DNA from: Candidatus Portiera sp.
Lineage (GTDB): Bacteria; Pseudomonadota; Gammaproteobacteria; CBDBNL01; JAAOII01
Direction of reading: 5' to 3'
NCBI GenBank assembly: GCA_015163845.1
Contig: JAAOII010000061.1
Location: forward strand, 1 to 6,369
DNA length: 6,369 bases
Part shown: in pieces, positions 1 through 6,164 of the stretch
Position numbering within the stretch: the stretch's first letter is position 1
How the letters are laid out: each line of letters opens with the position of its first letter
Program-made: the position numbers and the translations under genes
Notes under the pieces: generated by a model
Seen by the model: only the letters and a program-made list of their open reading frames with translations
Databases searched by the model: none
What the model was told of the DNA's origin: nothing

Positions 1-1
1 C

Positions 2-640
2 GATTGCAGCCAAATCCTGTTTTAAAGGAGCATTTGCGCGGGTAGTATCTGCATGATCTCTGCTTATAATCTCGTTTAGGACTTGTTCCTCGCTGATAGA
101 GGTCTTATCTGCTTCACGCAACTGGACATATCGCCTCTTTGCCCTAGTGGCTGCTGAAGCGTCCAAATATATTTTGGTTTGGGCATCTGGAAAGACCACA
201 GTCCCCATATCTCTACCTTCTGCAACTAATCCTGGATCTTGTGCAAAACTTCTTTGTAAAGGTAACAATACTTGGCGAAGTTTAGAATACTTGGCTATGT
301 GAGAAGCTAAGCGGCTTAGCTCACTGGCTAAAAGGTGTTTGTCTATGGGCTCACTATTGCCCTCACTATTGCTCCCCTTCTCTTCATCATAGGATAATAG
401 ATAGCTGAATAACTGGTTTCGCTCTATCTTGAATAAAACTTTGGTCTTCTGGGCTAATTTGACAATACTATCTTCATCCTCTTCATTGATATTATGCCGT
501 TGCATATTTAGTGCAACAGTCCGATAGATATTGCCGCTGGGTAGGATGTGCCAGCCAAGAGAAGAGGCAAGTTTTACTGCTACAGTCCCTTTGCCGGATG
601 CACTGGGGCCATCTATCGTTATGATATTATTTATGGACAA
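2..640 (-). CDS. cmk: Cytidylate (CMP/dCMP) kinase, 5' part; 3' end beyond the window
   Basis: Cytosolic kinase that transfers phosphate from ATP to CMP or dCMP. 213 codons are visible; the stop lies off the left edge. Seen: P-loop GPSASGKGT at residues 11-19, SGNIYR at 35-40, VAEGRDMGTVVFPDA around 139-153, and the R194-D198-R201 set (RDHADTTRANAPL) that matches R181/D185/R188 of E. coli CMK. I chose the TTG at 638-640 because AAGGA lies 9 bases upstream and the P-loop then starts about ten residues in, as in homologues; no in-frame ATG exists between the upstream TAG and the P-loop. Odd points: the usual LDSG before the CMP-binding YR reads LPSG (P34), and an acidic, serine-rich stretch (residues 85-98) sits in the NMP-binding insert, which is poorly conserved here and makes the protein about 13 residues longer than E. 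coli CMK up to R201. Family assignment is secure; catalytic competence is inferred. Confidence 0.95.
   Translation of the reverse strand, partial: MSINNIITIDGPSASGKGTVAVKLASSLGWHILPSGNIYRTVALNMQRHNINEEDEDSIVKLAQKTKVLFKIERNQLFSYLLSYDEEKGSNSEGNSEPIDKHLLASELSRLASHIAKYSKLRQVLLPLQRSFAQDPGLVAEGRDMGTVVFPDAQTKIYLDASAATRAKRRYVQLREADKTSISEEQVLNEIISRDHADTTRANAPLKQDLAAI
350..373. repeat. 12-bp tandem duplication inside cmk
   Basis: Two adjacent 12-base units (350-361 and 362-373, plus strand ctcactattgcc and ctcactattgct) match at 11 of 12 bases. Twelve bases is a whole number of codons, so the reading frame is kept and the protein gains the repeated SNSE/GNSE element at residues 90-97. It looks like a slippage duplication in a tolerant surface loop. 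Confidence 0.8.
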
Positions 641-675
641 GAGGTTACTTCCTTGATTTGCATGTTGATGCTCAT
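631..675 (-). CDS. Possible 14-codon leader ORF overlapping the cmk start
   Basis: In the spacer between tyrA-aroA and cmk, an ATG at 673-675 opens a frame encoding MSINMQIKEVTSCP that ends with TAA at 631-633, ten bases inside cmk and in a different frame. GAGGTG lies just upstream at about 678-683, a good match to the anti-Shine-Dalgarno sequence with close spacing. Ribosomes ending here would be over the cmk TTG, so it could couple or tune cmk translation. It may equally be chance: no homologue is recognised and the peptide has no obvious attenuator feature such as a run of one amino acid. Confidence 0.3.
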   Translation of the reverse strand: MSINMQIKEVTSCP

Positions 676-684
676 TGCACCTCT
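640..684 (-). other. Weak inverted repeat enclosing the cmk ribosome binding site
   Basis: Minus-strand AGAGGT (679-684) is complementary to ACCTCT (640-645); the latter runs into the first base of the cmk TTG. The 33-base interval holds the cmk Shine-Dalgarno sequence and a small GCAT-CAAC-ATGC hairpin (661-672). Pairing would occlude the Shine-Dalgarno of the leader ORF and the base next to the cmk start. The stem is only six base pairs and no U-run follows, so it is not a terminator. Confidence 0.25.
650..654 (-). promoter_or_regulatory. Ribosome binding site that decides the TTG start of cmk
   Basis: On the minus strand AAGGA (within CAAGGAAG) lies 9 bases before the TTG at 638-640. It is one of only two clear Shine-Dalgarno sequences seen before candidate starts of the main genes in this window, and it is the main reason for choosing this non-ATG start. 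Confidence 0.75.
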
Positions 685-695
685 GCTAGTTATAG

Positions 696-2921
696 TTACA
701 ATATTGTTGCTGAACTATTGGCTTCTTTTAGTTGTATATTGAAACCAACTGTACTTGCACACTTAGCAAAATTTGGAAAGGATGTGGCAATATTAGCACA
801 ACTGGTAATATGAATGTCTTGTTTAGCTCCACAAGCAGCGACTGCAAAAGACATTGCTATACGATGATCTTCATAAGAATCAACAGTCCCACCCTGGACA
901 CTACCCCCCTCTATAATTGCACCATCTTCAGTGCTCTTGGCATTTATCTTAAGCTGGGTCAAGCCATCAACCATTGCAGCAATTCTGTCCGTCTCTTTCA
1001 CTCTCAATTCAGCAGCTCCACTGATTTTAGTGGTTCCCTCGGCATAGGCGGCGGCAATCATTACCACTGGCATTTCATCAATGGCAATAGTCACCAGATC
1101 ATGCCCTATATCTATGGCTTTCAATTTAGAATGGCAAACTTGAATGTCTGCTGTTTGCTCATTGCCATATTGACGTTGGTTAATTAGTTCTATTTTGCCA
1201 CCCATAAGTTTTAGTATTTCTATGATTCCTGTCCGCGAAGGATTGATCCCCACATCCTTTAGGACAATATCTGATCCTGGAGTTATGCTGGCAGCCACCA
1301 TGAAGAATGCAGCGGAAGATATATCTGCTGGAATATTTATGTGCGATGCATGTAGTGTCTGCTTACCATTAATTGATACATCTCCATTTTTATTGCTGCT
1401 AACTTTATAGCCAAAATTCTTAAGCATTCTTTCTGTGTGATCACGTGACCCAGCCCCACCTTGTATGATGGTTTGGCCAGGGGCATAGAGACCAGCTAAA
1501 AGTATGGCGGATTTTATTTGGGCGCTGGCTACTGGCATTTTATAAGTGATAGCTGATAATTTCCTATTACCCATAATCAGCAAAGGAATATTATTATTGT
1601 TACTGGCATAAATGTTAGCCCCCATTTGAGTTAATGGATCAATAATTCGGCCCATTGGACGAGAACTTAATGAACTGTCACCATATAACTGAGATGAGAA
1701 TTTCTGTGCTGATAATGCTCCACATAACAAGCGAGCTGCTGTCCCTGAATTACCACAATTTAGGAAATTCCGTGGCTGCTGGAGTCCATCTAACCCGTCA
1801 CCTTTAATTTTGATGGAACTGTAATCATCCGAGTGGGTTATTTGTGCACCTAGTATTTTTAAAATATTTAGGGTGTTAATAGTATCTTCAGCTCCTAAGA
1901 AATTATTAATTTGAGTAGATCCTGTCGCTAAGGACCCGATGATGATGGAGCGGTGAGAAATTGACTTGTCTGAGTCAACCCGTATCTCGCCATTTATTTT
2001 AGTGCAAGGAGATACAATATAGTCAATTTCATCATCTCTATTACCCCCGTGAGAATCCTCCAACAATTGTTTTGCCTTACGAGATTTGCATAAGGAATTA
2101 AACAAGCCCTCTTTATCATCACTCTGCAATGCATGACGTGCTTCGCCGAGAAAGTTCTGAAAACGGCTGATAGATTTTATAAGTTGATCTTTGTTTGTCG
2201 TGAATATATCCGACCACATTTTTTCATCACTGGAAGCAATGCGACAAAAATCCCGCAAACCACCGCCTGAGTAGTTCATAAATCCAGCTAAGTTCTTATC
2301 ACTGGCTAAAGATCCTATTAATGTATAGGCGAGTAGGTGTGGTAAGTGGCTGGTATGAGAAAAGACCTTATCATGCTGGTTTACATCCATATAAAAAATA
2401 ACGCTTTTTATTGCCTGCCAGAACTCTGCAAGTTGTAGGACTTTTTCTGGAGAACTAGTTTCAAAAGGAGTTATAAGACATTTTTTGTCATTATACAAAT
2501 CCTCATGAGCATTTGCAATTCCATTGTTTTCCACGCCAGCTAGAGGATGGCAGGGTATGAAATTGCTTTGCAAGTTGTTGTGTCTACAATGGGCTTTGCA
2601 GATCTTGTATAGATGATTCTTAGCACTGCCAATCTCAGTAACCATACCTTTGATGGAGGGGTTTAGTTGTTGGATGATGGACTCTGTGGCGCTCAGAGGC
2701 ACTGCTATGATTATAAGATCATTTTCTTTAGTTCCCTCGTTTTGCAGCAAAGATAAGTCCGTCTCACCTCGTTGCACCATTGACTTCTTAACCGCGTAAT
2801 CTATGGCATTGGACGACGAATCATAGGCAATAATTTCTTTTGCTAGTTTGTGCTTCTTAATAGCTAAAGCTAAGGAGCCCCCCATGAGCCCCATACCCAC
2901 TATTACTATGCTATTGAACAC
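696..2921 (-). CDS. tyrA-aroA: Fused prephenate dehydrogenase / 3-phosphoshikimate 1-carboxyvinyltransferase (TyrA-AroA)
   Basis: Bifunctional 741-residue cytosolic enzyme. Residues 1-290 are TyrA, oxidative decarboxylation of prephenate (possibly arogenate) toward tyrosine: GMGLMGGS dinucleotide loop at 9-16, D34 at the end of the second strand suggesting NAD preference, HPLAG at 125-129 with the catalytic-type H125, SHLPH at 191-195 and GGGLRDFCRIASSD at 219-232. Residues from about 300 are AroA (EPSP synthase), joining PEP to shikimate 3-phosphate: DKSISHR 318-324, GNSGTAARLL 390-399, RPMGR 421-425, SAQIK 466-470, RDHTE 493-497, NPSR 560-563, IDEMP 614-618, RVKETDR 640-646, DHR 685-687. 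RDHTE, SAQxK and NPSR resemble class II EPSP synthases. The GTG start at 2919-2921 puts the glycine loop at residue 9; later starts would damage it. No clear Shine-Dalgarno is present, and the gap to pheA is 12 bases. Odd: the usual PG before D/S-K-S is DS (316-317). Confidence 0.96.
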   Translation of the reverse strand: MFNSIVIVGMGLMGGSLALAIKKHKLAKEIIAYDSSSNAIDYAVKKSMVQRGETDLSLLQNEGTKENDLIIIAVPLSATESIIQQLNPSIKGMVTEIGSAKNHLYKICKAHCRHNNLQSNFIPCHPLAGVENNGIANAHEDLYNDKKCLITPFETSSPEKVLQLAEFWQAIKSVIFYMDVNQHDKVFSHTSHLPHLLAYTLIGSLASDKNLAGFMNYSGGGLRDFCRIASSDEKMWSDIFTTNKDQLIKSISRFQNFLGEARHALQSDDKEGLFNSLCKSRKAKQLLEDSHGGNRDDEIDYIVSPCTKINGEIRVDSDKSISHRSIIIGSLATGSTQINNFLGAEDTINTLNILKILGAQITHSDDYSSIKIKGDGLDGLQQPRNFLNCGNSGTAARLLCGALSAQKFSSQLYGDSSLSSRPMGRIIDPLTQMGANIYASNNNNIPLLIMGNRKLSAITYKMPVASAQIKSAILLAGLYAPGQTIIQGGAGSRDHTERMLKNFGYKVSSNKNGDVSINGKQTLHASHINIPADISSAAFFMVAASITPGSDIVLKDVGINPSRTGIIEILKLMGGKIELINQRQYGNEQTADIQVCHSKLKAIDIGHDLVTIAIDEMPVVMIAAAYAEGTTKISGAAELRVKETDRIAAMVDGLTQLKINAKSTEDGAIIEGGSVQGGTVDSYEDHRIAMSFAVAACGAKQDIHITSCANIATSFPNFAKCASTVGFNIQLKEANSSATIL

Positions 2922-2933
2922 TTGCAGAGCTAC

Positions 2934-4049
2934 TTAGTCGTGAGTATAGCAGGGATAAGATCCAAGTAATTTACAGAAAGATGCCTGCTTCTTTAATTGT
3001 TCTATAACCTTTGTCACTTTTGTATCTTGGCAATGCCCATAGAAATCAATGAAAAAGTTATATTGCCAATCGCCCATCTTAGTAGGATGCGATTCCAACA
3101 AGTTTAAATCAATTTGTTCTTTGTAAAAGCACTCCAATAATCTATACAAGCTACCTGATTCATTCTTAGCACCAAGAACGAGAGAGGTCTTATCTCTGCC
3201 AGTTGGTTTGGTGTCTTGTCGCCCTATGATATAAAATCTTGTGTTGTTATCTGGCTGGTCTTCAATGTTTTTTGCAATCATATTGAGTCCATAAAGATCA
3301 GCATTAAGCTCTCCAGCAATGGCTGCAGAATTAGGGGTATGCAAAGCCCTTTGTGCCGCGTGAGCATTACTATTCTCCATTCTAAACTCTATGTTGGGTA
3401 GGTGCTCTGCCAACCATACATGGCATTGAGAGAAGGATTGCTGGTGTGAGATAATAAGTTTTATGTCCTCCAGCCCTTTTGCCCACTGATGCCCTAATAG
3501 GCAATGATGGATTGGGATCTTGACTTCGCCAACAATTTTTAGATTGGAGGTTGCAAGGACGTCCATAGTATTGGATACCATACCTTCCGAAGAGTTCTCT
3601 ATAGGAACGACTCCATAGTTGCTGATTCCTGACTCCACATTGCGGAATACTTCCAGTATGGAACCAACTGGTTTGGTAGCAGCACTCCTGCCAAAATACT
3701 TAAGAGTTGCCTGTTGAGTATAAGTTCCTTGAGGGCCCAAATAAACTACATCAGTAAGTTTTTCCGCGTTCAAGCACAGGGACATTATCTCAGTGAAAAT
3801 ATCGCAGAGTTGTTCCGCTGCAATAGAGGAGTCCTTTTCCGCGTATTTTTTTACGCGATTGAGTATGTAGGCTTGTCTTTCTGGGTTTAGATAAACCGTC
3901 TCTTTATTCTTATCGGCAGAGTCCTCTTTGGCTAGGCCAATTTGCTTAGCAACACTAGCCCGCTGGCTAATTAATTCCAGTAGCTTGTCGTCAATGCTGT
4001 CAATTTCATTACGCAGATCTTTGAGATTCTTGATGGATTTTGTTGCCAT
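2934..4049 (-). CDS. pheA: Bifunctional chorismate mutase / prephenate dehydratase (P-protein)
   Basis: Cytosolic 371-residue enzyme converting chorismate to prephenate and then phenylpyruvate for phenylalanine. Residues 8-95 are an AroQ chorismate mutase: R13, R30, K41 and E57 align with E. coli R11, R28, K39 and E52, and the EIMSLCL helix follows. Residues 101-277 are the prephenate dehydratase: YLGPQGTYT at 103-111, VPIENSSEGMV at 148-158, HQQSFSQCH at 202-210 and the essential-type TRF at 270-272. An ACT domain follows from about 287 and would be the phenylalanine sensor; its two ligand-linked motifs read GSL (299-301) and ESHP (319-322) rather than GAL and ESRP/ETRP. ATG start at 4047-4049, 15 bases after petC, with no good Shine-Dalgarno sequence; it leaves a normal short tail before R13. 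The length fits pseudomonad-type PheA. It is in the same frame as both petC upstream and tyrA-aroA downstream, each separated by one TAA. Confidence 0.97.
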   Translation of the reverse strand: MATKSIKNLKDLRNEIDSIDDKLLELISQRASVAKQIGLAKEDSADKNKETVYLNPERQAYILNRVKKYAEKDSSIAAEQLCDIFTEIMSLCLNAEKLTDVVYLGPQGTYTQQATLKYFGRSAATKPVGSILEVFRNVESGISNYGVVPIENSSEGMVSNTMDVLATSNLKIVGEVKIPIHHCLLGHQWAKGLEDIKLIISHQQSFSQCHVWLAEHLPNIEFRMENSNAHAAQRALHTPNSAAIAGELNADLYGLNMIAKNIEDQPDNNTRFYIIGRQDTKPTGRDKTSLVLGAKNESGSLYRLLECFYKEQIDLNLLESHPTKMGDWQYNFFIDFYGHCQDTKVTKVIEQLKKQASFCKLLGSYPCYTHD

Positions 4050-4064
4050 ATATGCAACCAGTGA

Positions 4065-4802
4065 TTAGGAGACGTCTTTCCAGTATTCGCGTTTTACGAA
4101 ATATGTGAGGAAGATCAGCAACAATAGGAATAACATAACTTTCCATCCCAACTGCACGCGTTGGAGTTTAGCTGGTTCGCTCATATAATCCATGTAATTG
4201 ACCAAATCGGTCATTGCGTTGTGGAACTCTTTGCGGGACATAATGCCTGGAGAAGAAAGCTCCAAACCGACTAATACTTTTTCGCCATGGTCTTCTTCAT
4301 ACACAGGATCTTGAATTCCTTGTAGAGCAGCTAAAATATTGCTCATAGCAGTGTCTGGGAAAATAGCATTGTTGAAGCCAGTTGAAGATTGCTCGTCACG
4401 GTAAAAACCTTTCAAGTAGCTCAACATCCAGTCCAGTCCACGCACCTTAGCTCGTAAACTTAGATCTGGAGGAACTATACCATAGGCCGCTTCAGCAGCT
4501 TCATCTGTGAGAGGGCTGGCAATGGTGTCAAAGACACTACCAGTTATGCCCATATTCTTACGCAGTTCTTCACTGCTCCATTCAAGATCTTCACCTATAC
4601 GACTGTATCTCATATATTGGGCAGAGTGGCAAGAGACACAATTCTGGGCGAATATGATAGCACCACGCCTCAGGGATTCAATATCGGTTATCTTAGTATA
4701 GGCCTTGTCCAGTCGGTAGTCGCTACCAGCTGCCCAAACATTACCAGCAATTAAGCATAGAGCTAAAATGGCAAGTTGTTCAATTCTTCTTAATCTATTC
4801 AT
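4065..4802 (-). CDS. petC: Ubiquinol-cytochrome c reductase, cytochrome c1 subunit
   Basis: Membrane-anchored c-type cytochrome of the bc1 complex, taking electrons from the Rieske protein to soluble cytochrome c on the periplasmic side. The 245-residue product starts with a Sec signal peptide (basic MNRLRR, hydrophobic core 9-20, likely cleavage after VWA at 23-25). Heme attachment motif CVSCH is at 55-59, followed by SAQYMRY; PPDLSL at 111-116 is the usual cytochrome c1 loop. The likely sixth heme ligand is M153 in FPDTAMSNIL; family members normally have MP there and this one has MS. A hydrophobic anchor at about 219-236 is followed by a basic tail (KREYWK). ATG start is at 4800-4802, chosen because it gives a complete signal peptide; there is no Shine-Dalgarno sequence in the 20-base, AT-rich spacer after petB, so translation may depend on coupling. 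Confidence 0.96.
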   Translation of the reverse strand: MNRLRRIEQLAILALCLIAGNVWAAGSDYRLDKAYTKITDIESLRRGAIIFAQNCVSCHSAQYMRYSRIGEDLEWSSEELRKNMGITGSVFDTIASPLTDEAAEAAYGIVPPDLSLRAKVRGLDWMLSYLKGFYRDEQSSTGFNNAIFPDTAMSNILAALQGIQDPVYEEDHGEKVLVGLELSSPGIMSRKEFHNAMTDLVNYMDYMSEPAKLQRVQLGWKVMLFLLLLIFLTYFVKREYWKDVS

Positions 4803-4810
4803 AATCTATT
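4791..4810. repeat. 9-bp direct repeat spanning the petC start codon
   Basis: Plus-strand taatctatt occurs at 4791-4799 and again at 4802-4810, so the petC ATG (4800-4802) lies between the copies. The second copy overlaps a perfect 10-base palindrome, ctattaatag, at 4806-4815. In AT-rich spacer DNA this may be chance, but it occupies the place where a ribosome binding site would be expected. Confidence 0.5.
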
Positions 4811-4822
4811 AATAGTTAATAG

Positions 4823-6130
4823 CTATTTAGTGAGACGAGTAGGGACCGGTTTGGTCTTATCTATTCTAGAGTAAATTGGCATAGCCACAAAGAATGCAAA
4901 ATACACCACTGTGAGAACCTGTGCTATGTTAGTTGCTAAGGATGAGGATGGCTGAGTGCCTAAAATACCTAAACCAATAAAACTTACTACGAAAGCTCCT
5001 AAGAATATCTTAGTAATGGGTCCTTTATATCTGATGGACTTAACTGGCGACTTATCAAGCCATGGCAAGAAAAACCAAATGAGGATGGCACCAAACATCA
5101 CCATAGTTGCTGGGAATTGGCTACCGGCAATACTTGGCACTGCACGTAGCATCGCATAAAAAGGAGTGAAGTACCAGACAGGAGCTATATGTTCTGGGGT
5201 CTTAAGTGGATTAGCCACCTCATAGTTTGGTGGTTCTATGAAATATCCTCCTCCAGTTGGATGATAGAAAATCACGAAAGAAAAAGCGAACAGGAACACC
5301 ATAACCATAAAAAGATCCTTGACTGTCATATAAGGATGAAATGGAATACCATCAATAGGCAGTCCTTGGCTATTCTTATGATCTTTTATTTCTATGCCAT
5401 CTGGGCTGTTGGAACCGACTTGACGCAAAGCAACTAAATGCAAAACAACAAACAGCAACAAAACTAAAGGCACCAAAATAACATGATAAGCAAAGAAGCG
5501 GTTGAGTGTAACATCGGATATGACGAAGTCACCACGCACCCATTCAGCTAAACCAATGCCAATAACTGGAACTGAGGCAAACAGATTTACTATGACTTGC
5601 CCTCCCCATAGAGACATCTGCCCCCACGGCAATAAGTAACCAAAGAATGCTTCCGCCATAAGGATGAGGTAAATAAACATACCAATGATCCATAGTAGTT
5701 CGCGTGGTTTCCTGTAGGAACCATAAAGCACACCGCGAAATATATGTAAATACACCACCACGAAAAATGCCGAGGCACCAGTGGAATGCATGTAACGAAT
5801 TAGCCAGCCGAACTCCACATCACGCATGATGAACTCCACAGAAGAGAAGGCCTTGGCGGCATCTGGTTTATAGTTCATAGTTAAGAACACGCCACTAAAA
5901 ATTTGAATTACTAATACCAATAGGGATAAGGCACCCATGAAGTACCAAAAGTTAAAGTTCTTCGGTGCATAGTAACTCAGCAATTGCGATTCTATGAAAT
6001 CCGATACGGGAAGCCGCTCGTCAATCCATTTCATAGCAGGTCCTTTTTCTGCTTTTTTTGTCTCTGTATCAGGCGACTCTACTTTAGGTGCCTCTGTTTT
6101 AGAGTTCTCTGGTTTATATGGTTCTGTCAT
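4823..6130 (-). CDS. petB: Ubiquinol-cytochrome c reductase, cytochrome b subunit
   Basis: Inner-membrane core of the bc1 complex, carrying hemes bL and bH and both quinone sites. The 435 residues include eight predicted membrane helices (about 62-86, 113-135, 147-168, 211-236, 272-290, 343-356, 373-391, 400-420). Heme ligands are H115 and H129 (14 apart) and H216 and H231 (15 apart, as in gammaproteobacterial and b6-type proteins as I recall them). The Qo motif is PVWY at 317-320, the beta/gammaproteobacterial variant of PEWY. Full length is about 30 residues longer at the N terminus than usual: residues 1-32 are a Lys/Glu/Pro-rich, probably disordered cytoplasmic tail. The ATG at 6128-6130 has no Shine-Dalgarno sequence, whereas M33 (6032-6034) has a strong one, so the product could instead be 403 residues. 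The function is certain; the start is not. Confidence 0.96.
   Translation of the reverse strand: MTEPYKPENSKTEAPKVESPDTETKKAEKGPAMKWIDERLPVSDFIESQLLSYYAPKNFNFWYFMGALSLLVLVIQIFSGVFLTMNYKPDAAKAFSSVEFIMRDVEFGWLIRYMHSTGASAFFVVVYLHIFRGVLYGSYRKPRELLWIIGMFIYLILMAEAFFGYLLPWGQMSLWGGQVIVNLFASVPVIGIGLAEWVRGDFVISDVTLNRFFAYHVILVPLVLLLFVVLHLVALRQVGSNSPDGIEIKDHKNSQGLPIDGIPFHPYMTVKDLFMVMVFLFAFSFVIFYHPTGGGYFIEPPNYEVANPLKTPEHIAPVWYFTPFYAMLRAVPSIAGSQFPATMVMFGAILIWFFLPWLDKSPVKSIRYKGPITKIFLGAFVVSFIGLGILGTQPSSSLATNIAQVLTVVYFAFFVAMPIYSRIDKTKPVPTRLTK
6041..6045 (-). promoter_or_regulatory. Shine-Dalgarno-like site before an alternative petB start (M33)
   Basis: Minus-strand AAGGA (within AAAAAGGACC) sits 6 bases before the ATG at 6032-6034. 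That ATG starts MKWIDERLPV, which is close to where cytochrome b of related bacteria usually begins. The site lies inside the longer petB frame, so it may be a real internal start or chance in a lysine/glutamate-rich coding stretch. Confidence 0.45.
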
Positions 6131-6164
6131 GATTTTTATACTTTATATAAGATCTAAGTCCTAA

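Noticed and set aside
638..675. A frameshift joining the upstream ATG (673-675) to cmk
   Set aside because: The in-frame TTG has a well-spaced ribosome site and gives a normal N terminus, so no frameshift is needed.
641..695. Rho-independent terminator between tyrA-aroA and cmk
   Set aside because: The possible stems are 4-6 base pairs and no T-run follows on the minus strand.
732..1187. Plus-strand open frame of 151 codons opposite tyrA-aroA
   Set aside because: It lies wholly antisense to clearly conserved AroA sequence, its translation has no recognisable domain and no ribosome binding site was seen; it is a shadow frame. The same holds for the shorter plus-strand frames at 548-742, 1195-1410, 3216-3401, 4507-4701, 4956-5159 and 5189-5437.
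2000..2060. TyrA-AroA fusion as an assembly or frameshift artefact
   Set aside because: The frame is continuous through a plausible linker, and the same fusion is known in Pseudomonas and Acinetobacter relatives.
5590..5778. Minus-strand 62-codon open frame inside petB
   Set aside because: It is out of frame within strongly conserved cytochrome b and shows no independent features.
6131..6164. TATATAAAGTATAAAA-like stretch between petA and petB as an internal promoter
   Set aside because: It resembles a -10 element only because it is AT-rich; no matching -35 element at the right spacing was found, and petABC is normally one transcript.
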